Part shown: positions 1 through 5,603 of the stretch, one piece after another
How positions within the stretch are numbered: position 1 is the stretch's first letter
Layout: the number at the start of each line of letters is the position of its first letter
NCBI GenBank assembly: GCA_003486285.1
Contig: DNGH01000009.1
Span: forward strand, 1 to 6,510
Length of the DNA stretch: 6,510 bases
Reading direction: 5' to 3'
From: Actinomycetota bacterium
GTDB taxonomy: Bacteria > Actinomycetota > Acidimicrobiia > Spongiisociales > UBA11373
Translations under genes and position numbers: made by a program
Notes under the pieces: generated by a model
What the model saw: only the letters and a program-made list of their open reading frames with translations
Database searches by the model: none
What the model was told of the DNA's origin: nothing

Positions 1-946
1 GCACCCGATTGTGCATCCAGCCTTCGGCGACCAGCTGCCGCATCCCGGCATCGACGAGCGGATATCCGGTGCGGCCCTGCTGCCACGCCTCCAGACCGGC
101 GGGGTCGTGGCGCCACGGCACCGCCCGGTACTCGGGCCGCAATGCCCGTGTGACCGACTCCGGAAAGGCGGCAAGCAACTGGGCGTAGAACTCGCGCCAG
201 GCGAGCTGGCGAACAAAGGCACGGCGCCCCGCGGTGCCGTCCCCCACCGCCGCCGCCACCTGCCGCGGCGAGATGGTCCCGAAGCGCAGATCGGCAGAGA
301 GGCGAGAGGTCACGTCGCGGTCGGGGCGATCGCGCCCGGTGTCGTAGCCGTCGACCACGGTGAGAAAGCGCTCGAGGCGTTCCGCAGCACCGGTCTCCCC
401 CGGACGCATCGTCGCACCGCTGATGCCGGGAATCTCCTCGCCCGCTTCTGCCGTGATGCTGGCAGCACCTGCCTCGGGCCAGGGATCCCAGGCACGGGCC
501 CCCCAGGCTCGTGAGAAGGGGGTGAACACCCGGTAGGGCTGCCCGGATGCGGTGGTGATCGACCCGATCGGATGGATGGTGCGCCCATCGTGGACCACCG
601 TCGGCACCGTCACCGCGACCGTGCGATCGCGCCGCATCGCATACGGCGTGACGTCGTGGTTGAAGTGCACCACCGCGGCGCCGGTGGCCGCCATCACCTC
701 TGGGATCACGCGCACCGGGTTGCCTGACCGCACCAGCAGCCGGCCGCCTCGGGTCTTCAGATCGGCATCGAGAGCGCCGAGGTGGGCCAGGAGCAGGTCC
801 CGCCGCCGCGGCCCGGCGGCGGCGAGGGGACGCGGGTCGAGCACGAACATCGGCACGACAACCTGGTGAGCGGTGGTGGCCGCTGCCCAGGCCGGGTTGT
901 CGCCGAGGCGCAGGTCGGCTCGAAACCAGACGACCGCGGTGCTCAT
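1..946 (-). CDS. phr: Deoxyribodipyrimidine photolyase, C-terminus beyond window
   Basis: This enzyme uses blue light and reduced FAD to split UV-induced pyrimidine dimers. The ATG at 946 overlaps the acyltransferase stop (ATGA), and 315 codons are visible before the edge at position 1. Family members have about 430-480 residues, so roughly the last third is missing. The N-terminal alpha/beta antenna domain (about 2-130) begins with VVWFRADLRLGDNPA (5-19). The helical FAD domain includes TSRLSADLRFGTISPRQV (213-230), FVRQLAWREFY (244-254) and QGRTGYPLVDAGMRQL followed by GWMHNR (290-314). Trp250 and Arg251 correspond to E. coli Trp277 and Arg278. The position matching E. coli Glu274, which contacts the dimer, is Gln247 here. 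The FAD-proximal tryptophan region lies outside the window. Because the frame has no stop in the window it is easy to miss, but the translation is unambiguous. CPD photolyase is most likely; a cryptochrome-like variant cannot be excluded. Confidence 0.96.
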   Translation of the reverse strand, partial: MSTAVVWFRADLRLGDNPAWAAATTAHQVVVPMFVLDPRPLAAAGPRRRDLLLAHLGALDADLKTRGGRLLVRSGNPVRVIPEVMAATGAAVVHFNHDVTPYAMRRDRTVAVTVPTVVHDGRTIHPIGSITTASGQPYRVFTPFSRAWGARAWDPWPEAGAASITAEAGEEIPGISGATMRPGETGAAERLERFLTVVDGYDTGRDRPDRDVTSRLSADLRFGTISPRQVAAAVGDGTAGRRAFVRQLAWREFYAQLLAAFPESVTRALRPEYRAVPWRHDPAGLEAWQQGRTGYPLVDAGMRQLVAEGWMHNRV

Positions 947-1929
947 GTCCCAACGAGCCAGTCGTCCACCTCGTCCCAGCGGTCGAACAACCAATCGACC
1001 CGTCCCCGCCGGGTCTGCGGGATCGCCTTGCCGTCAAAGCGCTGGAAGCGGATGCGCAGCTGCGATCCGACGATCCGGCCCGACCAGGCATCGGGGATGG
1101 TGGCGAGCGGCTCGAGCCCGGTGTGGGCGGCGATCACGACGTCGTGACCGAACTCGAGGAGACCGGCGGAACCTCCCGGACGGGGCGGCAGCACTCGCCG
1201 CAGGCGCCGGGCGCGTTCGGCGAGACCGGTGTCACGCTCACCGAGCCCGGCTATGACCCGGTCGCGCCGCGCCGCGGTGAACCTGGTGCCCTCCGGGTAG
1301 ATCAGCACTCCTTCGCCGGCACCGAGCCCCTCGGCCAGCGCCGCCACCGCCTTGACCTCGGCGACCGAGTCGCCGTTGCGATCGACGAAGTGGTTGATCA
1401 GGCGGTTGCCGGCGATGTCGAGCAGAGGATCCGCCAGCAACTCCTTCTTCAGCACGTAGCGCAGGCGGATGCCCGCCCGCCCGGTGACGAAGACGTTGGG
1501 CAGCAGCGTGTCGATGAGGCTGGCGTGGCGCATCATCACGATCACCGGGCCGGGTGCCACCTGGTCCAGACCCTCCACCGTGACGGTGAGACGGCAGATG
1601 CGGACGACGGCGCCGAACAACTGCTTGGCCCACCACAGCTGCAGGCGGTAGGAGCCCTCCCGCATCTCTTCGTGATTCCGCCCGAAACCCGCCGCCAGCC
1701 AGTGGCCGGCCAGGGCGGCGAGTCCCAGCACCCCGATGAGGAGGTACCACCACCCGAAGACGAAGAGCCGCACCGCGATGGCGTGGCGTCGGCCGGTGAT
1801 CACCCGCACCAGGTCGATGATCCCTCCGACCAGCAGCCACCCCGGGGCGAGCACGGTGACCAGGGTGAACAGCAGGAGGTGGGTCGGCACGGTGCGCAGC
1901 CGGCGCACCCAGGGTCGTCCCGCGGCCAC
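943..1929 (-). CDS. Membrane-anchored PlsC-like acyltransferase
   Basis: The product is about 328 residues of the glycerolipid acyltransferase (1-acylglycerol-3-phosphate acyltransferase-like) superfamily, probably transferring an acyl chain to a lipid at the inner face of the membrane. Two hydrophobic segments (about 17-45 and 50-80) anchor it. The catalytic HX4D is His135 to Asp140 in RHASLID. FVDR (181-184) corresponds to acceptor-binding block II and YPEGTR (211-216) to block III. The usual Asn before the catalytic His is Arg134 here, and the N-terminal extension is longer than in E. coli PlsC (about 245 residues), so the acceptor may not be lysophosphatidate. The GTG at 1929 directly follows the bpa stop codon. 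In-frame GTG codons at 1908 and 1890 are alternatives, and no start has a strong ribosome site. The stop overlaps the photolyase start as ATGA. Confidence 0.88.
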   Translation of the reverse strand: MAAGRPWVRRLRTVPTHLLLFTLVTVLAPGWLLVGGIIDLVRVITGRRHAIAVRLFVFGWWYLLIGVLGLAALAGHWLAAGFGRNHEEMREGSYRLQLWWAKQLFGAVVRICRLTVTVEGLDQVAPGPVIVMMRHASLIDTLLPNVFVTGRAGIRLRYVLKKELLADPLLDIAGNRLINHFVDRNGDSVAEVKAVAALAEGLGAGEGVLIYPEGTRFTAARRDRVIAGLGERDTGLAERARRLRRVLPPRPGGSAGLLEFGHDVVIAAHTGLEPLATIPDAWSGRIVGSQLRIRFQRFDGKAIPQTRRGRVDWLFDRWDEVDDWLVGT

Positions 1930-2388
1930 CTACAGGTACTGCCCCGGCGGCGTCGTCGCGTGCCCGGACTGCGCCTCGATGGCCCTGGTGCGCAACTGCT
2001 GCAGCTGGCTGGCTGCCGCCGCCTGTTGACTCCACAAGGTGGCCTGGATCCCGGCGAAGAGGCCCTCGAGCCATCCCACCAACTGGGCCTGGGCGATACG
2101 CAACTCCGGCTCGGTGACGGTGTCCGAGGACATCGGGGTGAAAAGCTCGTTCAGTTCTTCACGCAGGTCGGTGCTGAGCACGTCCTGCATTCCGGCGAGG
2201 GAGTTGTCGAAGATGCCTACCAGTCGCCGGCGCCCGGCCTCGTCCAGGGGAGCCTGACGGATCTCCTCGAGCATGGCCCGGGTCATCGAGGCGATCCGCA
2301 TCAGCTTGGGGGCCTGGACGTAGGAGTGCTCGTCGTCCTCCACGGGCTCCACGATCTCAGCCGGCGGTGGGATCTGCGGCTCGTTCAT
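1930..2388 (-). CDS. bpa: Bacterial proteasome activator Bpa (PafE)
   Basis: The product is 152 residues, close in size to M. tuberculosis Rv3780. Bpa/PafE forms a dodecameric ring that docks on the 20S proteasome and opens its gate without ATP, letting unfolded or damaged proteins in. A disordered acidic and Pro-rich N-terminus (1-25) is followed by a helical bundle. PKLMRIASM (27-35), EEIRQAPLDEAGRRRL (41-56) and especially ELRIAQAQLVGWLEGLF (95-111) match my recollection of the mycobacterial protein almost residue for residue. A flexible Gln/Ala-rich tail leads to the C-terminal GQYL (149-152), the docking motif that inserts into proteasome alpha-ring pockets. The ATG at 2388 overlaps the upstream TGA as ATGA. 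A GGAG lies just before the ATG but is closer than usual. No proteasome subunit, Pup or Mpa gene is in the window. Finding it between a dimethylargininase and an acyltransferase gene is unusual to me. Confidence 0.95.
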   Translation of the reverse strand: MNEPQIPPPAEIVEPVEDDEHSYVQAPKLMRIASMTRAMLEEIRQAPLDEAGRRRLVGIFDNSLAGMQDVLSTDLREELNELFTPMSSDTVTEPELRIAQAQLVGWLEGLFAGIQATLWSQQAAAASQLQQLRTRAIEAQSGHATTPPGQYL

Positions 2389-3182
2389 GGCTCCGAGGAT
2401 ACGGCTCCCACGGACCGAAGTCGCAGCGACAGACAGGTGAGTCCGCCATCGGCCCGGGCGAACTCGGAGACGTCCACGGTTCGCACCGGGAAACCCAGCG
2501 ACGCCGCCAGATCGGCGGTGAGGCGATGGTGCTGGGCGGTCAAGATCGATCCGTCGGGAAGGCGCACCACGTTGGCCGCTTCGGGATCGTCCCCCGGAAC
2601 TTCGATCACGCGCACCCCGATGAGATCGGCGCGATCACAGGCCGCCGGATGCCACAACACCGTGTCGGGGTCGAGCGCCGACACCCCGGACTTCAGGTGG
2701 AGCGTGGCGCGCACCGGCACCGCGACCACCTCCACGGATCCGCAGAACCGAGCGAGGGCGGCGATCCCGGCGGCGTCGCTGCGCATGCTGGCACCGACGA
2801 AGACCCTGCCGCCGACCTGGAGGACGTCGCCGCCATCCAGGGTCCCCTCCTCCATCACCTCGACCCGTACCCAGCGGGCGAGCGCCTCTGCCACATCGGG
2901 GACCTCGCCGCGACGCGAGGGATGACCGGGATTGGTGATCAGCGCCCGGTCCCCCACCACGACGGCGGTGTCCTCGATGAACGGACTGTCGGGGTGGCGG
3001 GGCGTCGCCGGGGCCCGGAACACCGCAAAGCCTCCCGACTGCAGCGCCGCGGCGTAGGCGGCGTGCTGCAGGCGAGCCAATCCCGCATCGAGCGGCGGCA
3101 CGGACGGTTGCGCGGTGACGCAGGACACGAACGAGGCGGGGACGTCACGCACCAGGGCGACGGGGCGTCCCGCTGCGGTCAA
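2385..3182 (-). CDS. ddaH: Dimethylargininase (DDAH)-family hydrolase
   Basis: The product is 265 residues of the guanidino-group-modifying (amidinotransferase/arginine deiminase) superfamily. The best fit is N-omega,N-omega-dimethylarginine dimethylaminohydrolase, which converts methylated arginine to citrulline and a methylamine. Catalytic candidates are all present: Cys250 in GGLTCLSLRLR, His162 in LHLKSGVSAL and the acid Asp116 in EGTLDGGDVLQVG. SPFIEDTAVV (66-75) carries Glu70 and Asp71, expected to bind the substrate guanidinium. Length and residue spacing agree with Pseudomonas DDAH (about 254 residues, Cys249, His162). The start is TTG at 3182, forming a TTGA overlap with the NYN gene stop. 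The first in-frame GTG (codon 11) would remove part of the conserved first strand (VALVR), so TTG is preferred. Its stop overlaps the bpa start as ATGA. Substrate specificity is not provable from sequence; a related arginine-modifying activity remains possible. Confidence 0.87.
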   Translation of the reverse strand: MTAAGRPVALVRDVPASFVSCVTAQPSVPPLDAGLARLQHAAYAAALQSGGFAVFRAPATPRHPDSPFIEDTAVVVGDRALITNPGHPSRRGEVPDVAEALARWVRVEVMEEGTLDGGDVLQVGGRVFVGASMRSDAAGIAALARFCGSVEVVAVPVRATLHLKSGVSALDPDTVLWHPAACDRADLIGVRVIEVPGDDPEAANVVRLPDGSILTAQHHRLTADLAASLGFPVRTVDVSEFARADGGLTCLSLRLRSVGAVSSEP

Positions 3183-4216
3183 CCGGGAAGCGCCAGCAGG
3201 TAGTCGTCGATCTCCTCGGACCAGTCCATGGTCATCACGCCGCGCGCCGCCGCCGCCCGGGAGAACTGGAGGAACGAGCCGTAGCCGTAGGCCTTCTCGG
3301 AGAAGCTGGGCTCCATCTTGCGGATCTTGTCCTTGACTCCGGAGAGGGGCACCGGACCCTTCCCCTTGGCGATCACCTTCCGCAGCAAATCGAAGGCGTG
3401 CTCGTCCTTGCCTCCGGTGGCCTTGAAGGTGACCTCGGGGTCGCCGCGCGACCCGCTGTCGCCGGTCTCGATCAGGCCCTTGCCGGCCAGGTTGCGCAGC
3501 AACTCGCCAAAGGTGCGGAACCCGTGATCCGCTTCGCTGAAGGTGGGGTCCTTGCGCAGCAGGGCTCGCTTCAGGCCCGAAGCCAGCACCACGGTGTCGC
3601 CGGAGCGCTGCAGCCCGGACAGGGTCTGCGTGACCAACTGGTCGAGATCGACCGGCTCCTCGGGGGTCTCGGCGACCGCGGCCGGAGTCTTCGCCGATGT
3701 GGTCTCGCCACGGCGGCGCCGGGTGCGCTGCGGAATGTCGACTCCCTCCAGGGAGTCGTAGAACAGGAATTCGTCGCAGGCCGGCGGGAGCAGGGCCGAG
3801 GTGCTCGCCCGCAACCCGATGCCGACCACGCGCCGGTTCAACTCCCGCAGCTTGTGCACCAGCGGGGTGAAGTCGCTGTCGCCGGTGGCGATCACGTAGG
3901 TGGTGATGTAGTCGCGCTCGAAGGAGAGCTCGATGGCGTCGACCGCCATCTTGATGTCCGCGGCGTTCTTGCGACTCGCCCCCATGCGCTGCGGGATCTC
4001 GATCATCTCCACGTGATGCTCGGCGAGCATGCGCCGCGAGTCCTCGAAGAGGTTCCAGTCGGCATAGGCCCGCCGCACCACCACCCGCCCTCGCTCGGCG
4101 AGGGCGTCCGAGACCGGCTTCATGTCGAACTTGGCCCCCTTCAGATCCTCCCGGGCGCCGATCGCCAGGTTCTCGAAATCCATGAACAGAGCAATGCGTT
4201 CTTCGGGGGTGTCCAT
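3179..4216 (-). CDS. NYN-domain protein with two LOTUS (OST-HTH)-like repeats
   Basis: The product is 345 residues and probably cytoplasmic. The N-terminal NYN/LabA-like PIN domain (about 6-160) has FMDFENL (Asp13, Asn16), NAADIKMAVD (Asp87, Asp93) and TGDSDFTPLV (Asp113, Asp115), the acidic set expected of a metal-dependent ribonuclease. A basic linker rich in Arg, Pro and Glu (162-190) follows. Then come two related segments, about 190-265 and 272-340, sharing the pattern DPTFSE/EPSFSE, HGFRTF/YGYGSF and a following helix. These match LOTUS/OST-HTH RNA-binding domains, so the architecture resembles eukaryotic MARF1/limkain-b1-type proteins. RNA cleavage or RNA-targeted regulation is the likely role; the substrate is unknown. 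I chose the ATG at 4216 because the NYN domain starts right after it and the upstream frame is only repeat. It is the first gene of a tightly packed unit and its TGA overlaps the next gene's TTG. Confidence 0.93.
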   Translation of the reverse strand: MDTPEERIALFMDFENLAIGAREDLKGAKFDMKPVSDALAERGRVVVRRAYADWNLFEDSRRMLAEHHVEMIEIPQRMGASRKNAADIKMAVDAIELSFERDYITTYVIATGDSDFTPLVHKLRELNRRVVGIGLRASTSALLPPACDEFLFYDSLEGVDIPQRTRRRRGETTSAKTPAAVAETPEEPVDLDQLVTQTLSGLQRSGDTVVLASGLKRALLRKDPTFSEADHGFRTFGELLRNLAGKGLIETGDSGSRGDPEVTFKATGGKDEHAFDLLRKVIAKGKGPVPLSGVKDKIRKMEPSFSEKAYGYGSFLQFSRAAAARGVMTMDWSEEIDDYLLALPG

Positions 4217-4223
4217 GGGGAGG

Positions 4224-4229
4224 AGGCTA
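4224..4229 (-). promoter_or_regulatory. Possible -10 element for a leaderless NYN transcript
   Basis: TAGCCT fits the actinobacterial TAnnnT pattern and lies seven bases before the A of the ATG at 4216, the spacing expected if the mRNA begins at the start codon. There is no Shine-Dalgarno site on this strand, since the 13 bases before the ATG are pyrimidine-rich, which also suits leaderless translation. No credible -35 box is visible because the expected place is G-rich repeat. Weak evidence. Confidence 0.25.
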
Positions 4230-4253
4230 CCCGCTACCCGCCACCCGTCGCCC
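4226..4253 (-). repeat. Four tandem 7-bp repeats forming a G-quadruplex motif (block A)
   Basis: On the coding strand of the NYN gene, four exact-length heptamers run in tandem: GGGCGAC, GGGTGGC, GGGTAGC, GGGTAGC. This gives four GGG tracts, each separated by exactly four bases, which meets the usual G3-N(1-7) definition of an intramolecular G-quadruplex. The last tract ends at 4230, leaving 13 bases before the ATG at 4216. In an mRNA it would sit where a ribosome lands. If transcription starts at the ATG, it would lie in the promoter instead. The motif is seen directly; folding and function are inference. Confidence 0.75.
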
Positions 4254-4264
4254 GCTTCCGGAAC

Positions 4265-4298
4265 GTTGCCCTTACCCGTTACCCGATACGCGACGCCC
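4265..4298 (-). repeat. Degenerate 7-bp repeat block B (GGGTAAC-like)
   Basis: On the coding strand, units resembling GGGTAAC recur with 7-base spacing: GGGCGTC, GCGTATC, GGGTAAC, a shortened 6-base GGGTAA and GGGCAAC. The block contains four GGG tracts with loops of 11, 4 and 3 bases, so it is a weaker second G-quadruplex candidate upstream of block A. Confidence 0.65.
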
Positions 4299-4309
4299 GC
4301 TGGTGGCGA

Positions 4310-4378
4310 GCCGACAGCCGACAGCAGGACGGGAACGGCACTGTCCGAACTGTTGGCTATGAGCTGTTGGCTGTGAGC
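4310..4378. repeat. Imperfect inverted repeat in the spacer
   Basis: Two copies of GCCGACA (4310-4316 and 4317-4323) followed by GC form an arm at 4310-4325. It matches the reverse complement of 4363-4378 at 13 of 16 positions, with a 37-base gap between arms. An RNA crossing this region could fold a long-range stem with a G-U pair, but the similarity may simply reflect both arms being copies of one heptamer family in opposite orientation. Confidence 0.45.
4351..4378. repeat. Two 14-bp direct repeats built of 7-bp units
   Basis: On the plus strand, TGTTGGCTATGAGC (4351-4364) is followed at once by TGTTGGCTGTGAGC (4365-4378), with one difference in 14. Each copy is itself two related heptamers (TGTTGGC plus TRTGAGC). 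It lies in the spacer just beyond the hairpin. No function is evident. Confidence 0.8.
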
Positions 4379-4380
4379 TG

Positions 4381-4411
4381 TCCTTCCGGCGTCATCGAGA
4401 CGCCGGAAGGA
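4381..4411 (-). terminator. Perfect 13-bp hairpin across the fumarylacetoacetase stop codon
   Basis: The arms TCCTTCCGGCGTC (4381-4393) and GACGCCGGAAGGA (4399-4411) are perfect inverted repeats around a 5-base loop. On the coding strand the TGA stop (4394-4392) uses the last loop base and the first two bases of the 3' arm, so the last codons of the gene form the 5' arm. No T-run follows the stem. That is common for candidate terminators in high-GC actinobacteria, but it leaves open an mRNA-stabilising or 3'-end processing role instead. Its place between two transcription blocks supports termination. Confidence 0.65.
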
Positions 4412-5603
4412 CCGTCCCCACACATTCCCCGAACCCGATGCGGGGTAGGCCGGGGCGCTCGCACCAGCCGCGCAGAACGATGGTGTCGCCGTCTTCGAGG
4501 AAGGTGCGTTGCGAGCCGTCGTCGAGGGAGATCGGCTCGGCGCCGTTGCGGGTGATTTCGATCAGGCTCCCCCAACTCCCCGGTTCGGCACCCGACACCG
4601 TCCCCGAGGCGTAGAGGTCCCCCGGACGGACATTGGTGCCATTGACGGTGACATGAGCGAGTTGCTGTGCCATCGACCAGTACAGGGTGGAGTAGTTGAC
4701 GCGGGTGACCACCCGCTCCGCGCCGCCGGTGGTGCGCAACACGGCCTCCAGGGACAGGTCCACGGCCCAGTCCCGGCTGGTGCGCAGGTAGTCGGCAGCC
4801 TCCGGTTCCTGCTCTGGCCCCGCCACCAGGTACGGCCACAGTGCCTCCAGGGTCACCACCCAGGGCGACACGCTGGTGGCGAAGGACTTGCCCAGGAACG
4901 GACCGAGGGGGACGTACTCGAAGCGCTGGATGTCGCGGGCGCTCCAGTCGTTGACCAGGACCATGCCGAACATGTGATCGGCGGCGGCGTCCGCCGGGAT
5001 CGAGTCGCCGAGCCGGTTGCCGGGACCGGTGACGAAACCGACCTCCAACTCGAAGTCGAGCGCCGCCGTCGGCGCCGCCGCGGTCTCGGGCCCGAGGAGT
5101 CCGTGCGGGCGCCGCACCGGAGTTCCTGACACCACCACGCTGCTGGACCGTCCGTGATAGGCGACGGGGAGATGACGCCAGTTGGGGAGCACGGGATCGC
5201 TCCCCGGGCGGAACAGCCGGCCCAGGTTGGCGGCGTGGTGGAACGATGCGTAGAAGTCCACGAAGTCGCCGGGCTCGAAGGGGAGGTGCATGCGCACCGC
5301 CGAACGCGGCCGCACCGCTCCCGGAGGAAGGTGATCGAAGCGGTCCGAGGTGAGCAGCGCGAGGAGCGCAGCCCGGGTCTCCTCCCACGCCCGCCGCCCC
5401 AGGGCGAGAAAGGGGTTGAGCGAGTCGGCCGTGAGTTCGGTGGGATACGGAAGCTGCCCGGCCCGAGCCGCGGCGCGCAGATCGAGCACGTGATCCCCCA
5501 CCGCGACGCCGAGGCGCAGGCCCTCCCCCGGATCGAACACCCCATAAGGGAGGTTCTCCAGTGGGAAGTCGCTTCCCGGTGGGACTGGGATGCGCGGCGT
5601 CAC
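4392..5603 (-). CDS. fahA: Fumarylacetoacetase (fumarylacetoacetate hydrolase)
   Basis: This enzyme hydrolyses 4-fumarylacetoacetate to fumarate and acetoacetate, the final step of homogentisate (tyrosine/phenylalanine) degradation, in the cytoplasm. The product is 403 residues, normal for the family. An N-terminal SH3-like domain covers roughly 1-105 and the FAH catalytic domain the rest. Aligned by eye to the mouse enzyme, all key residues are present. The metal ligands are Asp116 (in DFY), Glu185 and Glu187 (in FELE) and Asp219 (in NDWSARD). The catalytic His is His123. Substrate-binding residues are Tyr118, Arg132, Tyr149 (in AYHGRSSS), Gln226, Tyr230, Lys239 (in FLGKSF), Thr335 (in ASGTVSG) and Glu349. 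I chose the GTG at 5603, which overlaps the upstream TGA as GTGA. A longer start at 5663 would run 64 bp into the neighbouring gene with residues unlike the family. The stop lies inside a strong hairpin. No homogentisate dioxygenase or maleylacetoacetate isomerase gene is visible here. Confidence 0.96.
   Translation of the reverse strand: MTPRIPVPPGSDFPLENLPYGVFDPGEGLRLGVAVGDHVLDLRAAARAGQLPYPTELTADSLNPFLALGRRAWEETRAALLALLTSDRFDHLPPGAVRPRSAVRMHLPFEPGDFVDFYASFHHAANLGRLFRPGSDPVLPNWRHLPVAYHGRSSSVVVSGTPVRRPHGLLGPETAAAPTAALDFELEVGFVTGPGNRLGDSIPADAAADHMFGMVLVNDWSARDIQRFEYVPLGPFLGKSFATSVSPWVVTLEALWPYLVAGPEQEPEAADYLRTSRDWAVDLSLEAVLRTTGGAERVVTRVNYSTLYWSMAQQLAHVTVNGTNVRPGDLYASGTVSGAEPGSWGSLIEITRNGAEPISLDDGSQRTFLEDGDTIVLRGWCERPGLPRIGFGECVGTVLPASR

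Noticed and set aside
1123..2925. 600-codon open frame on the plus strand
   Set aside because: It lies antisense to three well-recognised genes (acyltransferase, bpa, ddaH), has low-complexity His/Gly/Arg-rich composition and matches no family I know; long antisense frames are expected in GC-rich coding DNA.
4221..4226. AGGAGG-like sequence near the NYN start
   Set aside because: It is on the plus strand, so it reads as CCTCCT on the gene's strand and cannot act as its ribosome site; no plus-strand gene follows it.
4310..4378. CRISPR-like or tandem array
   Set aside because: The repeats are 7-14 bp, contiguous and without unique spacers; no cas genes are present.
4217..4423. N-terminal extension of the NYN protein by 69 residues
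   Set aside because: The extension translates the heptamer repeats and overlaps the end of fahA and its hairpin; the NYN domain begins just after the ATG at 4216.
3398..4555. 385-codon open frame on the plus strand
   Set aside because: Antisense to the NYN-LOTUS gene and part of fahA; no recognisable domain.
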